From Farysia itapuensis (Eukaryota; Basidiomycota; Ustilaginomycetes; Ustilaginales; Ustilaginaceae): a DNA stretch of 64,000 nt. Position 1 is the first letter of the stretch; the number at the start of each line of letters is the position of its first letter. The DNA lies in assembly GCA_023212645.1 (NCBI GenBank), contig JALBYC010000003.1, positions 558,001 through 622,000 of the forward strand. Direction: 5' to 3'. Below the pieces are notes generated by a model. The model saw nothing but the letters and a program-made list of their open reading frames with translations. It did no database searches and had not been told where the DNA came from. The position numbers were made by a program, and so were the translations under genes. Below are positions 47,264 to 58,700 of this stretch, in pieces.

Positions 47264-50200
47264 ATGAGCGCAGACCTGCTGGCTCCCGCCCCTTTGGACC
47301 CGCCTCGTACATCAACACCACTCGGTCCTCATTCAATGTCACCGGCGAAGCAGCCACCTTCGCCCTTTGAGCAGCTGTCAAGCTCCGAGGCATTACAACT
47401 TTCAAATCCGGGCAGTTCTCAACACCCGTCCAGCAGCGCGCTGGGACGCGGTCTGCCAGTACCGCCTAAAGCGCCCTCTGTGGAATCCGAGTTGTCCAGC
47501 GTGCAAGGCAAGACAGCTGGGTCGCCGCCCGAAGACGATCAGCGGCCTCGCGATACCATGTCTGACAGCTCCATCTGGGACGAGGATGTAGCACCCGTTG
47601 GCACAGAAGATGCTGTCACCACACCCAAGGCCATTCAGGCGGAAACGCGTCCGGACTGGATGACAGAAGAGCTGGATGAATCCTGGCCAGATCCCCAGGT
47701 CACTCTCGCAGCTCCGTCAACAATATTACGGGCACCTGACGCTACCTTGACCGAATTCCAGTCCATGACTAATTCGCCCCCACACGCCACAAGGCAGTTG
47801 CCGTCAGTAACGCCATCTTCGCGCGCCTTTTTTGACGCAAACGATGCTGTTGCGTCCTCAGACCCAGCTTTCTCGGCTGCTCGACGACAGGCTCGACGCG
47901 CGCTGCTCAAACCTCCGACCCCTAGTACCGTTCAGCGCGAGGTAAACATCGATCCACAGCTCCAAGCAGGACCTTCTACGCCCTCTATGCGCTTGCCAAG
48001 TCACCTGCGTCGACGCGGTAACCTTCAAGACATCTCGGACCACGATGAGAACAGTGACAGTACCGTCTGGTCTGAATCAGAGTCCGATCGTGAGTCAGTT
48101 GCATCCGCGGCCGATGACTTTGCGAGTGCGCGAGGATCTCTTCGTGAAAACTCACGCGTGACCAATGTACAAGCGGCGCCCGATACAAAGCAGCAGACGC
48201 TGGCTCAGGCACATTCTCCCGGATCTGCATCGACGGGGTCTGCGATGAAGGGAACTTTTATCCACAAAGCTGACGTCTCGTCTCTGCCGCCCATTCTACG
48301 GCCAGTGTGGCAGAGTCCGGCAAAGGGCCCTACAGGTGCGAACCGCAAGGGTATGACCGGTATAGGAGGCGACATGTTCACGCCAATGCGCTTGCAGACC
48401 ATGTTCAAGACTCCGACACCGCCTGAACGGCCTGTCGCCAACATCATGACCCTTGTCTCAGCGGCCTCTAAGAACGGTAAGGAAGAAACTACTCAGCCAT
48501 CATCATCTTTGGCGCCGAACACTGGAGACAACACCAGCCAGCCCTCAGTGCCAACATCTGCCTTTACGTTTCAGAGCGCCATCACATCCCAACCCGGCTC
48601 TTCTAGAGCCGCCATGGTGACTTCGCGCTCCGTGCAAAACATGCAGTCTACAACACTACAAGTTTCAACCCTGAATCGTCCTGCGTCTGCAGCAGCTGAC
48701 CTCGGAGTACTAGCCATCCCGTCACCAGTGATTGTCAATGGTGCGCTCGCAGGGTCAGGACCTCCAACACCTCATACGCCAATGCGTCTGTTCAAGTTTA
48801 ATTACGACGATGCGGATGCCCGCGCGAAATTGGAGCAGATGGTCAATGAGAACAGCCCAGCTGCTGTCAAGGCTAAAGCTCCAGTGGCAAGAGTCGACGT
48901 GGAGCGCGAACGCAAACGTCTTCGACTCGATGTTCGACCGCGCAAAGTCGTTACTGGTGATCTTATGCAAATGCCCACCTTGGCCACTGAACCTAACCAG
49001 CAAGCTGGGCACAACGCCTCGAGTGCTGGTCAAGACTACTTTCCGCCCGCAAACCAACGCAAGCAGTCAACAGAGGTGAGGCAGTCTGATCAGATGCAGC
49101 TGCGCCAAGGCTCTGAGGACTCTGCTCAAAATCAGGGCGAAGTGTCTTTCCACCAAGGAACAGCGGCATCGTCTCCAGCACGACCTCTGGTTTCGCCCTC
49201 TCGTCAACGCCGCACCTACACCCACGCTGATCACGAGGAATCCAATGTAGTCGCAGCCGTGCGAGAGGATCAAAGTCCACAGCGTTTGTCATCTCGAAAA
49301 GTGCCCACAGAGACTTCGAGTCCCATGGCCGCGGACGTTCCTGTGTCCTCTTCTGCACGATCACGGCGGCGGTCAGAGCATACCGCGACTGCGCATCGCG
49401 ACACCGAGTCGCCTCGCAAACTCTTGAGGCGAATCAGCGCTGCTGCTATTGCCGAGGACGAAGTCTTGCAGGAACTCGAAAATGAGTCGCAGGGCGATGA
49501 AGGCTGGGCCTCTCAGATTCAATCTGCTGACACGTTGGTGCAACGAGATCAACAGATTCGGGAACTCGAAGAGCGTATTGCGCGACGCAGGCAGCAACGT
49601 CAGCTTTCGCAGCAGTCTTCTGGCCAAGTTCAGCAGGTTGTACAGCCTCCAAGCGAGACGCCCGCTCCGAGACCTCAGCTTATCACGCTGCACGAACCAA
49701 CGCTTGACAGCATCCACAATCGGCCTAAAGCGAGCCTCATTCCTCCAATCGTGTGGGATCAGTTGGACGAGGAAGACGAAGATGAACGGCTCGCCGCTCC
49801 GGAAGCAACTCGGCGCTTTCAGGACGGAATCGTTCTTTACGATTCTGAACGCAATCTCGCGCCACCACAGACTGATCCAGCTCGCACTCTCCGAAATGTG
49901 GCATCCGACGTCGAACTTCGCAATCGAGACTCAAACGGACGCATCAAGCAGTCTGCGCTACTCGCCATGCCTTCCCAGGTCCAACTTGGTGTTCCTAGTG
50001 AAAACGCTGCAGCGCATCATCCCATCGCGCAGCTGGATGGCAAAGGCGCTGTAATCACACGATCTGGCAGTCTCGTAAACATCAGCCAGATTCCCGAGGA
50101 TCAGATTGAAAACCTCGGTCGAGGCAAGCTCACATTTAACAAAGAGCTCAACAAATGGGAAAAAGTGGCGCAGCCGAAGGCATCGCACGAGGATCTCAGG

Positions 50201-53119
50201 TCCGCTGCCAGCTCCCGCAACGGTGTGGAGGCAACACGCACGAAGACGCCTATTACCGCGGCCATTCCCGAAGCATCTGTCGAAACGTCGCGGGACGAAG
50301 ACGTATTCTCAGATTCCCGAGCAGAGCAAGAGGCTAGAGCGCAGTCTGACGCCAAGACGAATGCCTTCCATCAGCGTTTGAGCGGCCATTCGTCTCCCAG
50401 TCTTGCTGCGCACGAAAGAACGGGTGATTCAAGCGATCCGTTCCGGGATTTCGACAGTTTTGGACAAAGTTCAGCGACTCTGGATGCTGCCAGCCGTTCT
50501 CCAAATTCAGAGCAGCTCGAAGTACTTGAATCAACTGCTCCGGCCGTGCAAACCCGAACTCAGAAGCGGGAAGAGAGAGCCTTGAAACGCATGGAACGAG
50601 ATGGAGACCGACCTGCAGTGCCTGCGGAACCGAAATTAAACGTACATGCTGAAAGTCGTCAGAGTCTTCCTCCGCGGTCTCCAGTGGCGAGGGTGCAGGC
50701 GAGTACGAATGTCCCGCGCTCTGGGTCTTCGCTTCGTAATGTTGTCACCTACAGCCCTGATTCCACGGTCAGTAGCCAGCAGAGTGCTGCTTCAATAACG
50801 CTTGCAAATGAAGCTGAAGCTACTGCACATGGTGGTGGAGCCGACCTCATGTCTACACCCGACCGGCGCGCTAGGCCTGCACATCGCGCACAAGTTCCGA
50901 TGACACCCACGCCCATCACCTCTGCCTCTTCTTTCTCGACCCCAAAGTCCATCTTGAAGCAGGCTGGTGCAGGGAGAGAGTCCGACCGGATCCGAGTCCC
51001 GCTAGCGCCGGTTGCTATCGCGCTCGGAGAAAGCACTCCAAATCGCACGATCAGCTTTGCCGATTCACCACCACGCGCAAGCCGCATTCAGCCACGCAAT
51101 TCCGAGCTTAAATATGGCGCTTCTCACGCTAATGCGGGTACAGGCAAGGATAGTGAACTGGGGGATGAACGAACAGAGGCCATTTCCTCTGCCCTGCGCG
51201 CACTGGCTGAGCTAACCCTCGGTGATGAAGACACACGACTTCAGGTCGCAAATCGTGGAGCTACACCTTCTAGGCTTGCCGACGCCGTCGCAAACAGGTC
51301 ACACTGGTCTTACCGCACATTGCGCCGTCCACGCAAAACGCACCGGAACCACGAGGGCGAAGATTTAGACGCAGAAGATTCAGACGCCTGGGATCAGGAA
51401 GAAGAGTACGACGAGATGCACGGCTATCCGGATATGACGTTGCTCACAGACGCCTCGTTTAACTTGGCGCACGACAAAGTTCTGGAGGCCATCACCGACG
51501 TTGAACCCTGGGAACCTGGTTGGGATGATCTCCATGTCATTGACCTTACTGCACGTCGGCTTGAGTCCTGCGTCAGGCTCAAAGAGTTTTTGCCGGCCCT
51601 GGAAGAGCTTAATGTCTATCAGAATGAGCTTTCGTACCTGACGGGAATGCCTGCGTCCCTTCGTGTGCTTAACGTTGGTTCAAATCGGCTGACGGACATG
51701 GCGTCCTTCGGACATCTACTTCATCTTGAAGAGCTCGACATCAGCGACAATCAAATCGAGTCTCTCGCTCATCTGAGCTGTCTCAAGCATCTCCACACTC
51801 TCAAAGCGGACCGAAATGCGATCTCATCGCTCAACGGCATAGACAAGATGCGAAGCCTGACTCACTTGAGTCTCTCTGGCAACAAGCTTAAAGGGATCAA
51901 CTTGAGCACAACCTCCTGGGCTGGTTTGGAGATTCTCGACGTCTCTCACAACGCTCTCGTCTCGATCCGTGGTCTTTCAGCAGCAAGACGGCTCAAGTCG
52001 CTGAATTTGGACTACAATCAGCTAGCCATGGTCGACTTGATGCCGTCGATGCCCAAGCTTCGTGTTTTGCGGGTCAGCGGTAATACGCACATGTCGCATT
52101 TGGACGTGCTGCCCGCTGCGCGCCTGCGAACGCTCTATGCAGACTACTGCAACCTGACGACGATCGAGAATTTGGACTCGCTGGTGCATCTGGATAATTT
52201 GAGTATGCGACAGCAGGCGGAAGCGTCCATCGTGTGGCCCGCATCGCAACTGCGCGACGTCCGGCGTCTCTTCTTGTCAGGGAACGCGTTCCCTTCCGGC
52301 ATCGAGTCTACTTGGGCAGCCAAACCAGACGTCCCGGCAACCAAATTTGTTGCCGGACCTCCTCCCGCCGTTCCCATGCGTTTCCTCAATCTGGTGTACT
52401 TGGAGCTGTCAGCGTGTCAATTGACGCAATTACCACACGATCTGGCGGAGCTGGCGCCCAACCTTCGCTCGCTCAACCTGGATCACAACTTGATCTCGAC
52501 TCTGCCCGACCTGTCCGCGATGCAACGGCTCAAGCGACTGAGCTTGGTCGGTTGCCGGGTGAAACGAAGCAAGGCGATTATCGCGGCTGTTCGCGGGATG
52601 TCGGAGCTTCAGGTGATTGACACCCGCACGAATCCGTGTACCCTGGGTCTGTATGCACCATACGTTGTTCCATCCAGCATGCCTGACCAGCGCGCCGAGG
52701 GTGGGTGCATCGCTTCCAGCTTACCGCCCATTCCTAATGCACAGCTGGTTCAACCCGACCGCGCAGCTGCAGCGCGTCGCCAAGCCGCTCGTCAGAAAAA
52801 GTCGCAGCTCGAAGCTGTCGAGAAATCGTTCTTCCACAAAAGACAACGACCGGCCACCGACTACGCCGTATCGGGCGATATGCAGGAAGATGGGCTGACA
52901 TCTCCAACGACGGACCTGTCGACGCTATTTGCGGCCGCTGACGCCCGGTTCGTCAAGACACTTCCTCGTCAGTTCCTCGACCGGCGGACTTTGCACCGCG
53001 GTCTACTTGCCATGGCTTGCCCCAAGTTAGACTGGATCGATGGTCTGCTCATCACGCAGGACGAGATCGAAACTGCCGAAGAGCTCGTCAACAGCCACCG
53101 TTTTGACCGCACACCCTAA
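47264..53119 (+). CDS. CDC11: Leucine-rich-repeat spindle-pole scaffold, Cdc11/Nud1/centriolin-like
   Basis: The ATG at 47264 gives 1951 residues; the longer frame starts with TTG. N-terminus carries the acidic aromatic segment SSIWDEDVAPVG and ETRPDWMTEELDESWPDP, as in the Cdc11/Nud1 group. A conserved short block LFKFNYDDADARAKLEQM lies near residue 508 and another, KLTFNKELNKWEKV, near 955. Most of the first 1,400 residues are disordered and Ser/Pro/Thr-rich. About nine LRRs span residues 1425-1790 (LEELDISDNQIESL, LTHLSLSGNKLKGI). Family role: anchoring the septation/mitotic-exit network at the spindle pole body. The end (KLDWIDGLLITQDEIE) is conserved-looking. Confidence 0.85.
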   Translation: MSADLLAPAPLDPPRTSTPLGPHSMSPAKQPPSPFEQLSSSEALQLSNPGSSQHPSSSALGRGLPVPPKAPSVESELSSVQGKTAGSPPEDDQRPRDTMSDSSIWDEDVAPVGTEDAVTTPKAIQAETRPDWMTEELDESWPDPQVTLAAPSTILRAPDATLTEFQSMTNSPPHATRQLPSVTPSSRAFFDANDAVASSDPAFSAARRQARRALLKPPTPSTVQREVNIDPQLQAGPSTPSMRLPSHLRRRGNLQDISDHDENSDSTVWSESESDRESVASAADDFASARGSLRENSRVTNVQAAPDTKQQTLAQAHSPGSASTGSAMKGTFIHKADVSSLPPILRPVWQSPAKGPTGANRKGMTGIGGDMFTPMRLQTMFKTPTPPERPVANIMTLVSAASKNGKEETTQPSSSLAPNTGDNTSQPSVPTSAFTFQSAITSQPGSSRAAMVTSRSVQNMQSTTLQVSTLNRPASAAADLGVLAIPSPVIVNGALAGSGPPTPHTPMRLFKFNYDDADARAKLEQMVNENSPAAVKAKAPVARVDVERERKRLRLDVRPRKVVTGDLMQMPTLATEPNQQAGHNASSAGQDYFPPANQRKQSTEVRQSDQMQLRQGSEDSAQNQGEVSFHQGTAASSPARPLVSPSRQRRTYTHADHEESNVVAAVREDQSPQRLSSRKVPTETSSPMAADVPVSSSARSRRRSEHTATAHRDTESPRKLLRRISAAAIAEDEVLQELENESQGDEGWASQIQSADTLVQRDQQIRELEERIARRRQQRQLSQQSSGQVQQVVQPPSETPAPRPQLITLHEPTLDSIHNRPKASLIPPIVWDQLDEEDEDERLAAPEATRRFQDGIVLYDSERNLAPPQTDPARTLRNVASDVELRNRDSNGRIKQSALLAMPSQVQLGVPSENAAAHHPIAQLDGKGAVITRSGSLVNISQIPEDQIENLGRGKLTFNKELNKWEKVAQPKASHEDLRSAASSRNGVEATRTKTPITAAIPEASVETSRDEDVFSDSRAEQEARAQSDAKTNAFHQRLSGHSSPSLAAHERTGDSSDPFRDFDSFGQSSATLDAASRSPNSEQLEVLESTAPAVQTRTQKREERALKRMERDGDRPAVPAEPKLNVHAESRQSLPPRSPVARVQASTNVPRSGSSLRNVVTYSPDSTVSSQQSAASITLANEAEATAHGGGADLMSTPDRRARPAHRAQVPMTPTPITSASSFSTPKSILKQAGAGRESDRIRVPLAPVAIALGESTPNRTISFADSPPRASRIQPRNSELKYGASHANAGTGKDSELGDERTEAISSALRALAELTLGDEDTRLQVANRGATPSRLADAVANRSHWSYRTLRRPRKTHRNHEGEDLDAEDSDAWDQEEEYDEMHGYPDMTLLTDASFNLAHDKVLEAITDVEPWEPGWDDLHVIDLTARRLESCVRLKEFLPALEELNVYQNELSYLTGMPASLRVLNVGSNRLTDMASFGHLLHLEELDISDNQIESLAHLSCLKHLHTLKADRNAISSLNGIDKMRSLTHLSLSGNKLKGINLSTTSWAGLEILDVSHNALVSIRGLSAARRLKSLNLDYNQLAMVDLMPSMPKLRVLRVSGNTHMSHLDVLPAARLRTLYADYCNLTTIENLDSLVHLDNLSMRQQAEASIVWPASQLRDVRRLFLSGNAFPSGIESTWAAKPDVPATKFVAGPPPAVPMRFLNLVYLELSACQLTQLPHDLAELAPNLRSLNLDHNLISTLPDLSAMQRLKRLSLVGCRVKRSKAIIAAVRGMSELQVIDTRTNPCTLGLYAPYVVPSSMPDQRAEGGCIASSLPPIPNAQLVQPDRAAAARRQAARQKKSQLEAVEKSFFHKRQRPATDYAVSGDMQEDGLTSPTTDLSTLFAAADARFVKTLPRQFLDRRTLHRGLLAMACPKLDWIDGLLITQDEIETAEELVNSHRFDRTP

Positions 53120-53466
53120 CTTCACAATGTACTTCTATTCTACCCGCACATTGTCGTTCTATACGATGCTATATCAGTGTAATTTATCAGCGAAAGGGCT
53201 TCACCGCAAACATCGAAAGAAGAGTGTTGAGCGCCAAACAGGCGGAGATAGTGTAGGTTTCAATCCCGCGGGCCGCGGAGGCCAAATTTGTCCCGACATT
53301 ATAAATTGAGACGCTCTACCTTCACAGTTGCACCTTCTACTTCCACGACTACGAAAACCTCGACAACATTCAGCGCCTACGCCCTTTCACAAGGCATATC
53401 AGCCCCTTACGCCAAACAAATTACTATTTCAGTCGATACCAGCAGCCTCGTCGCTATCTAGCAGCC
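53120..53466. other. Intergenic: CDC11-like 3' end and hemerythrin promoter
   Basis: Holds a TATAAAT at 53300-53306, 160 bp before the next ATG. Nothing else recognised. Confidence 0.4.
53300..53306 (+). promoter_or_regulatory. TATA-like box of the hemerythrin gene
   Basis: TATAAAT on the plus strand 160 bp ahead of the ATG at 53467. Confidence 0.35.
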
Positions 53467-53997
53467 ATGGGCCGAGATCCGTACGATTGTCTTTATGAGG
53501 GTATGGTACCCTTTCACAATCACTTTCGTCACACTCTGTCGCAGATTCAGACACTCCTGCCGAGTACATCGCCAAAAGCGACATCACCGAACAAGATCTC
53601 AAATCTGAATGCAGTGCTCAGCCTGCTGAATCGTCTGTGTCAGTCGCTGGAAATGCATCATTCAATAGAGGAGGCTTACATCTTCCCCAAACTCGCCACC
53701 CGCCTCCCGCAATTCGCCCCATCATCCCAGCATACGAAAGAGCACCAAGTGATGCACAACGCTCTCGAAGAGATGCAGCGCGAGATCCAGCGTCTGGCGA
53801 AAGACCTCAAGTCGGGCAAAGCAAAGTCACAAGAGGAGCTTCCAAATTTCTACGATTACGACAACATGAAGGTTAAAGTAGACCACCTATCTTCCGTGCT
53901 ACTCCCACATCTGCAAGAAGAAGAGAAAAGTCTCCGTGCAGATAGCGTCAAAGCTGCTGGCTTCAAACTCAACGAGATCCAACACCTTATCCGATAG
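53467..53997 (+). CDS. Hemerythrin-like HHE domain protein
   Basis: 176 residues, intronless. The di-iron ligand pattern is visible: His in PFHNHFRHTL (helix 1), HHSIEEAYIFP (helix 2, His and Glu), HTKEHQVMHNALEEM (helix 3) and HLSSVLLPHLQEEEK (helix 4). HHE proteins bind oxygen or iron, or act in nitrosative stress; the function in this fungus is not readable. No signal peptide or TM segment; likely cytosolic. Confidence 0.88.
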   Translation: MGRDPYDCLYEGMVPFHNHFRHTLSQIQTLLPSTSPKATSPNKISNLNAVLSLLNRLCQSLEMHHSIEEAYIFPKLATRLPQFAPSSQHTKEHQVMHNALEEMQREIQRLAKDLKSGKAKSQEELPNFYDYDNMKVKVDHLSSVLLPHLQEEEKSLRADSVKAAGFKLNEIQHLIR

Positions 53998-54075
53998 ACC
54001 CAGACCCTGTTACGCTCTAGGTTTGCAAAGAAATATCTTATGCTTGTAGATTACAGTATGTGTGTACGTTTGTTA

Positions 54076-55485
54076 TCATAGTGTGCGAACACTGCGTGGT
54101 CCCTCCTCAGCGGCGTCATCGTCTTGTTCAAATTGATCCGGTCCCGTGCCTTCTTCAACTGCATGTCGTGCTTTGCGCGATTGATACTCTTTGATGTAGA
54201 TCGCAAAGTTGTCATGTACGGCGATAACGCCTCCCTTCTTCGCGAAAACAACCTTGACAAGACAGATGGCAATCTCTTCGGGTAATGGCGGTGCCGAGTC
54301 TGGCGTGGAAGTAAGAAGGCCATCAAACAGTAGCTGATCCTCCTCGTCGAATACTGGTGGGTTGTATGAGGTGTCTAGACCCTCTTTGAGCACATGAGGC
54401 GGTAGAACCGATCCACTGAGCACAATATCCGCTACTTGACGTCTGGTCTGCTTCGGACTTGATTGAATTGAGGACACAGCCGCCGCTTTCGCGATAAACA
54501 GCATAGCGTTCCTCGCCTTGCTGCTTATTGTCGAGGACAGCTGCTCCGCGTAGCAGTAGAGTCCGTGAGAAAGAGACAGAAGTACACGCCACATGAGGCC
54601 GCGATTGGCGAGGAAGAGCGCATGCGCTTCAATCGCGATCTGGTAGTACTTGAGCTCTAGAGCAAGATTGCCTACGGTCAAAGCAATGCCAAGACTGACT
54701 GTCCAGTTCTGTAGACGAATCTTTGCCAGGTCAAGACTTGGTACACCCGTTTTTGGGTCGCGGACAAGCATGCCCGAGTATCCGCCTCGAGGGTCGCCAG
54801 TGCCCAGCCGAATCTCGCGGCTTGCAAACGTGATGAACCCTTGCGCCAACGACAGCAAACTCGCTTCACTCCAAATGTGAGAGGCACCGGAAGGAATCCA
54901 GGTTTTAATTTTGTGAGCTGAAGCGATACTTCGTGCTGAGCTGTGTGGCTGACACAAGGCTTTGGACCGTATCAACGCTGAAATGCAGCGCATCCCTGCG
55001 TCGACAGCGTCTTTGACAATGCCCCAATTCTTGCTCAGGTCGCGTTCTTCTTTCGAGCGCTTTTGGTATTTGCTACTTTTAGCTAGACCCAGATCTTCAC
55101 CCTCGCTTTCTTCGCTTTGCCAGAATGGGAACGGAATGTTGACGGATTGAGCAAAGGAAGCGACATACGAGAGACACGCTTCGTACTGGCCTTGCGTATA
55201 CAAGTAATTGACTGTCCACTCTTGATGTATCGAGGCGGTCTTTTCCTTTCGGCGTGCTTCTAGCATCTCCTGTGGCATTGGCACGTGCTCAGCAACATTG
55301 CCGACAAACCACCCCGGTGAGTCGACCTTGGCTGTGTACGTGGTCTTGGCCTGCTCGAATAGCGCTTGCAATTTGGCTATGCGTGGATCCTCTGACGGCC
55401 TTTCGGCTATGTCCAGATCGCCCAAAAGGCCATCCAGTGCGGATAGATCATGTTGCTGCAGCGGCTCTTGCTCGTCCGCCGGCAT
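54076..55485 (-). CDS. Hypothetical protein, helical, family not recognised
   Basis: 469 residues, intronless, ATG at 55485. It starts acidic (MPADEQEPLQQHDLSALDGLLGDLDI) and then reads helix after helix: SPGWFVGNVAEHVPMP, YLYTQGQYEACLSYVASFAQ, KNWGIVKDAVDAGMRCISALI, ELKYYQIAIEAHALFLANRG. The repeated aromatic/Ala positions resemble TPR or other solenoid repeats without a clear match. There is a basic/Ser patch (KSSKYQKRSKEERD) near residue 140. The C-terminus is charged. Codon use and length argue for a real gene. Confidence 0.65.
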   Translation of the reverse strand: MPADEQEPLQQHDLSALDGLLGDLDIAERPSEDPRIAKLQALFEQAKTTYTAKVDSPGWFVGNVAEHVPMPQEMLEARRKEKTASIHQEWTVNYLYTQGQYEACLSYVASFAQSVNIPFPFWQSEESEGEDLGLAKSSKYQKRSKEERDLSKNWGIVKDAVDAGMRCISALIRSKALCQPHSSARSIASAHKIKTWIPSGASHIWSEASLLSLAQGFITFASREIRLGTGDPRGGYSGMLVRDPKTGVPSLDLAKIRLQNWTVSLGIALTVGNLALELKYYQIAIEAHALFLANRGLMWRVLLSLSHGLYCYAEQLSSTISSKARNAMLFIAKAAAVSSIQSSPKQTRRQVADIVLSGSVLPPHVLKEGLDTSYNPPVFDEEDQLLFDGLLTSTPDSAPPLPEEIAICLVKVVFAKKGGVIAVHDNFAIYIKEYQSRKARHAVEEGTGPDQFEQDDDAAEEGPRSVRTL

Positions 55486-55720
55486 CGTGCCACCACCTGC
55501 CTTGGCGCGTATGGAGAAGAACTTGTTCGAGAGCTAAAATCCAGCGGTCAAAAAAAGAATCGCCGATTATGCAACGATCCGTGCCCGATTAATGATGAGT
55601 TAAGGCTGGCTTATCCGCATGAAATGGGAAAGCGAGTCCAGGGTCCCTCGATGCACAACCGCATCCATCATCGCCACTTCATCCAACTCATGGCCTCGCT
55701 CTAGGGTTTCTCTATCCATC

Positions 55721-58700
55721 ATGCGACAAGCGCCATGTATAAGGGTTGTTGCACTCGCACTGACAGCATCTCTACCACTCTGTCTGGGGTCCTCGGCACG
55801 CGGCCTGTCTCCCGGCTTCATTTCACAGCTTGCAAGAACTTTCCAAGCCAATACCAGTCTGTCAGAAGGCGACAGGCCTCCAGGTTGCCCGCCATGTCCT
55901 GAACCTGACTGCTTCAACTGTCAGCTTCCTGCGTACGAGTGCTATCAATTCGGCGAATGCAATGAGTACGATGGTCTCTGCCGTTGCCCGACCGGCTTCG
56001 GCGGACCTGATTGCCTGTCACCGCTGTGCGGTTCACCTGCCGATGGCTCAGCACGCTTTCCGAAAGAAGATGGTAGTGACAGCTCCTGCAAATGCGCTGA
56101 AGGCTGGGAAGGCCTCAACTGTAACGTATGCAAACGTGACTCGGCATGTAGTAGCTTCACCTTGGGGGGCGAGCGTCTAGGCGAGAATGGCACCTGTTAC
56201 GAAGGAGGCGTCACAATCCAACAAAGCTTCCAGGAGTGCGATGTGACCAACCGCAAAATCGTCGATATGCTCCCTGGTCGACCTCCGCAGGTCACTTTCA
56301 GCTGCGACAAAGATGAGAGCACCTGCAACTTCCAGTTCTGGATCGGCGGTCGAGAATCATTCTACTGCGGGCTTGAAGATTGTACCGAAAGCCTCGACAT
56401 TGGCAGAGATACGAACAAAACATCGCATGACTGCGCTAAAGTCTCGTGCAAATGTATACCTGATAGGATGCTGTGCGGCGAGTCCGGCAGTATCGACATT
56501 TCTGACTTTCTCACAGAGGAAATCAAGGGTCCCGGTCGCATGTCATGTAGGAACGAGCCAGACGGAGAGCGACGCTGCAAGTTTGAAGAGCCGGGCATGA
56601 ATGGTCTGATCTCGGACGTGTTCGGAGACGAGGCCATTTTTCTCACTTGCAACTCCGGCGAATGTATCCACTACAGCCAAGTACCGGGCTACCAGGCCCC
56701 GATTGCCCCAGATCGTCCAATCACTTGGGTCGTCGTCAGTGCAATCACCGCCATCCTTGTAGTCGTCATCTCTGTCGGCTTGCTGTGGTCGCTCGGCCGT
56801 CATGACAAGGACGATGATATTCGACTTGGTCGAGTGCGTCTTCCAGAGGAGGAAGCTGACCTCATGAAAGACCACATTCCGGCCGCTCTTCACTGGGAAA
56901 ACGTTGGATATCGAATCGGGTCCAAAGCGCTCCTTGATGGCATCTCCGGCTCAGTCCAGCCAGGGGAAGTCATGGCAATTGTCGGTGCTAGTGGTGCTGG
57001 CAAGACCACGTTCCTTGACATTCTTGCGCGGAGAAGTAAGAAAGGTCACACATCCGGCACCGTACTTGTGAACGGTCGTACAATGACTGACAGCAACTTC
57101 AAGCGTGTGGTCGGATTCGTCGACCAGGAAGATCTTCTGATGGAAACACTGACTGTCTACGAAACGGTGTTGTACTCTGCCCTTCTCCGACTTCCGCGCG
57201 ACATGTCACTCGAGGCCAAGAAGTTCCGAACTTTAGAAACAATGCAAGAGCTTGGCATCCTGGGCATCAAGGACAGTCGCATTGGAGGATCAGGCTTTAC
57301 GGCTGGAGGGAGCAAAGAAGGTCGCGGCATCAGCGGAGGCGAGAAACGCAGAGTGTCCATTGCCTGCGAACTCGTCACAAGCCCAAGCATCCTTTTCTGT
57401 GACGAGCCAACCTCTGGTCTTGACGCATACAATGCCTACAACGTTGTTCAGTCCTTGGTCACCCTTGCCAGTACGTACAAGAGAACCGTCATCTTTTCCA
57501 TTCATCAACCAAGGTCAAATATTGTCGCCTTGTTCGACAAATTACTCCTTCTTGCAGAAGGGCGAACAGTGTTCTCCGGACCGTTCAGTCAATGTGCGGG
57601 CTTCTTCGACGACGTCGGGCATCCTTGCCCACCGGGCTTCAACATCGCTGATTTCCTGATCGACTTGACAGCCCGTCGCTCACAAGCCAATGGAGAAGAT
57701 GCAGCCGCTGCCGGTGTCGAAGCCGGCCAAGCTAGTGTTCACAATCGAAACGAAGTAAGCGTTGTCTCAACAGGAACTACGTCTCGGGAAGAGTCTACTG
57801 AATTGCGGACACGCCCAAGCTCGATCGCAGAATACGGTCAACAAAGCTCGTTGCGGAAGAAGACAAGTCGACTCGCAGATGGTCTACGGTCTGCATTCAC
57901 CAACGGCCATTCCAATGGCCAAGACGTTTGGATTCCAGCGTTGAGCAGTGGAAAGCTTGTTCACTTGGTCAACTCCTTTGCCGATTCTGACATTGCTGCT
58001 GCGACAAAGAAAGAGCTGGACGCCTTCTTTGGCCGAAATGCGGATGGCACTAGTGTGCCTGCTGTGAACAGTTTGCCAGATCTGGCTGCTGAAAGCACCC
58101 TGCTGCGATCATACAAGAAGGCTGGCCTGTGGACACAGTTCAAGATCCTGTCTGGACGAGCCTTCAAGAATCTGTATCGGGACCCAATCCTGATGTTTTC
58201 GCACTTCATGCTGGCGATTGTGCTCGCTCTGTTCTGCGGCGTGCTGTACAACGGTGTCACCAACGACATTGCCGGCTTCCAGAACCGACTAGGCCTGTTC
58301 TTCTTCATTCTGTCGCTGTTCGGATTCTCTTGCCTTACCTCACTCGGGGTGTTTGCGAACGAGCGGGCGTTGTTTGTTCGAGAGCGGAGCAATGGGTACT
58401 ACAGCCCGTTGACGTACTTTACCTCCAAGCTGTTGTTCGACATCTTGCCACTGCGGGTCGTGCCACCCTTCCTTTTTGGTGGCTGCGTTTACTTCCTTGT
58501 CGGTTTGGTGCCGGGCGTGGCCGAGTTTTGGAAATTCATCCTGACTCTCGTCCTGTTCTCGCTATCTGCTTCATCTGCTGTCTTCTTCATCTCGATCGCA
58601 ATCTCCGATACCGGGCTTGCGAATCTCGTTGGATCGCTCACTATGCTGTTTTCGCTGCTGTTCGCCGGTCTACTCATCAACAGAGACCGCATTCCATGGT

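Noticed and set aside
53231..53290. Possible tRNA (T-loop-like GGTTTCAATCCCGC)
   Set aside because: The five bases either side do not pair and no D-arm or acceptor stem could be built.
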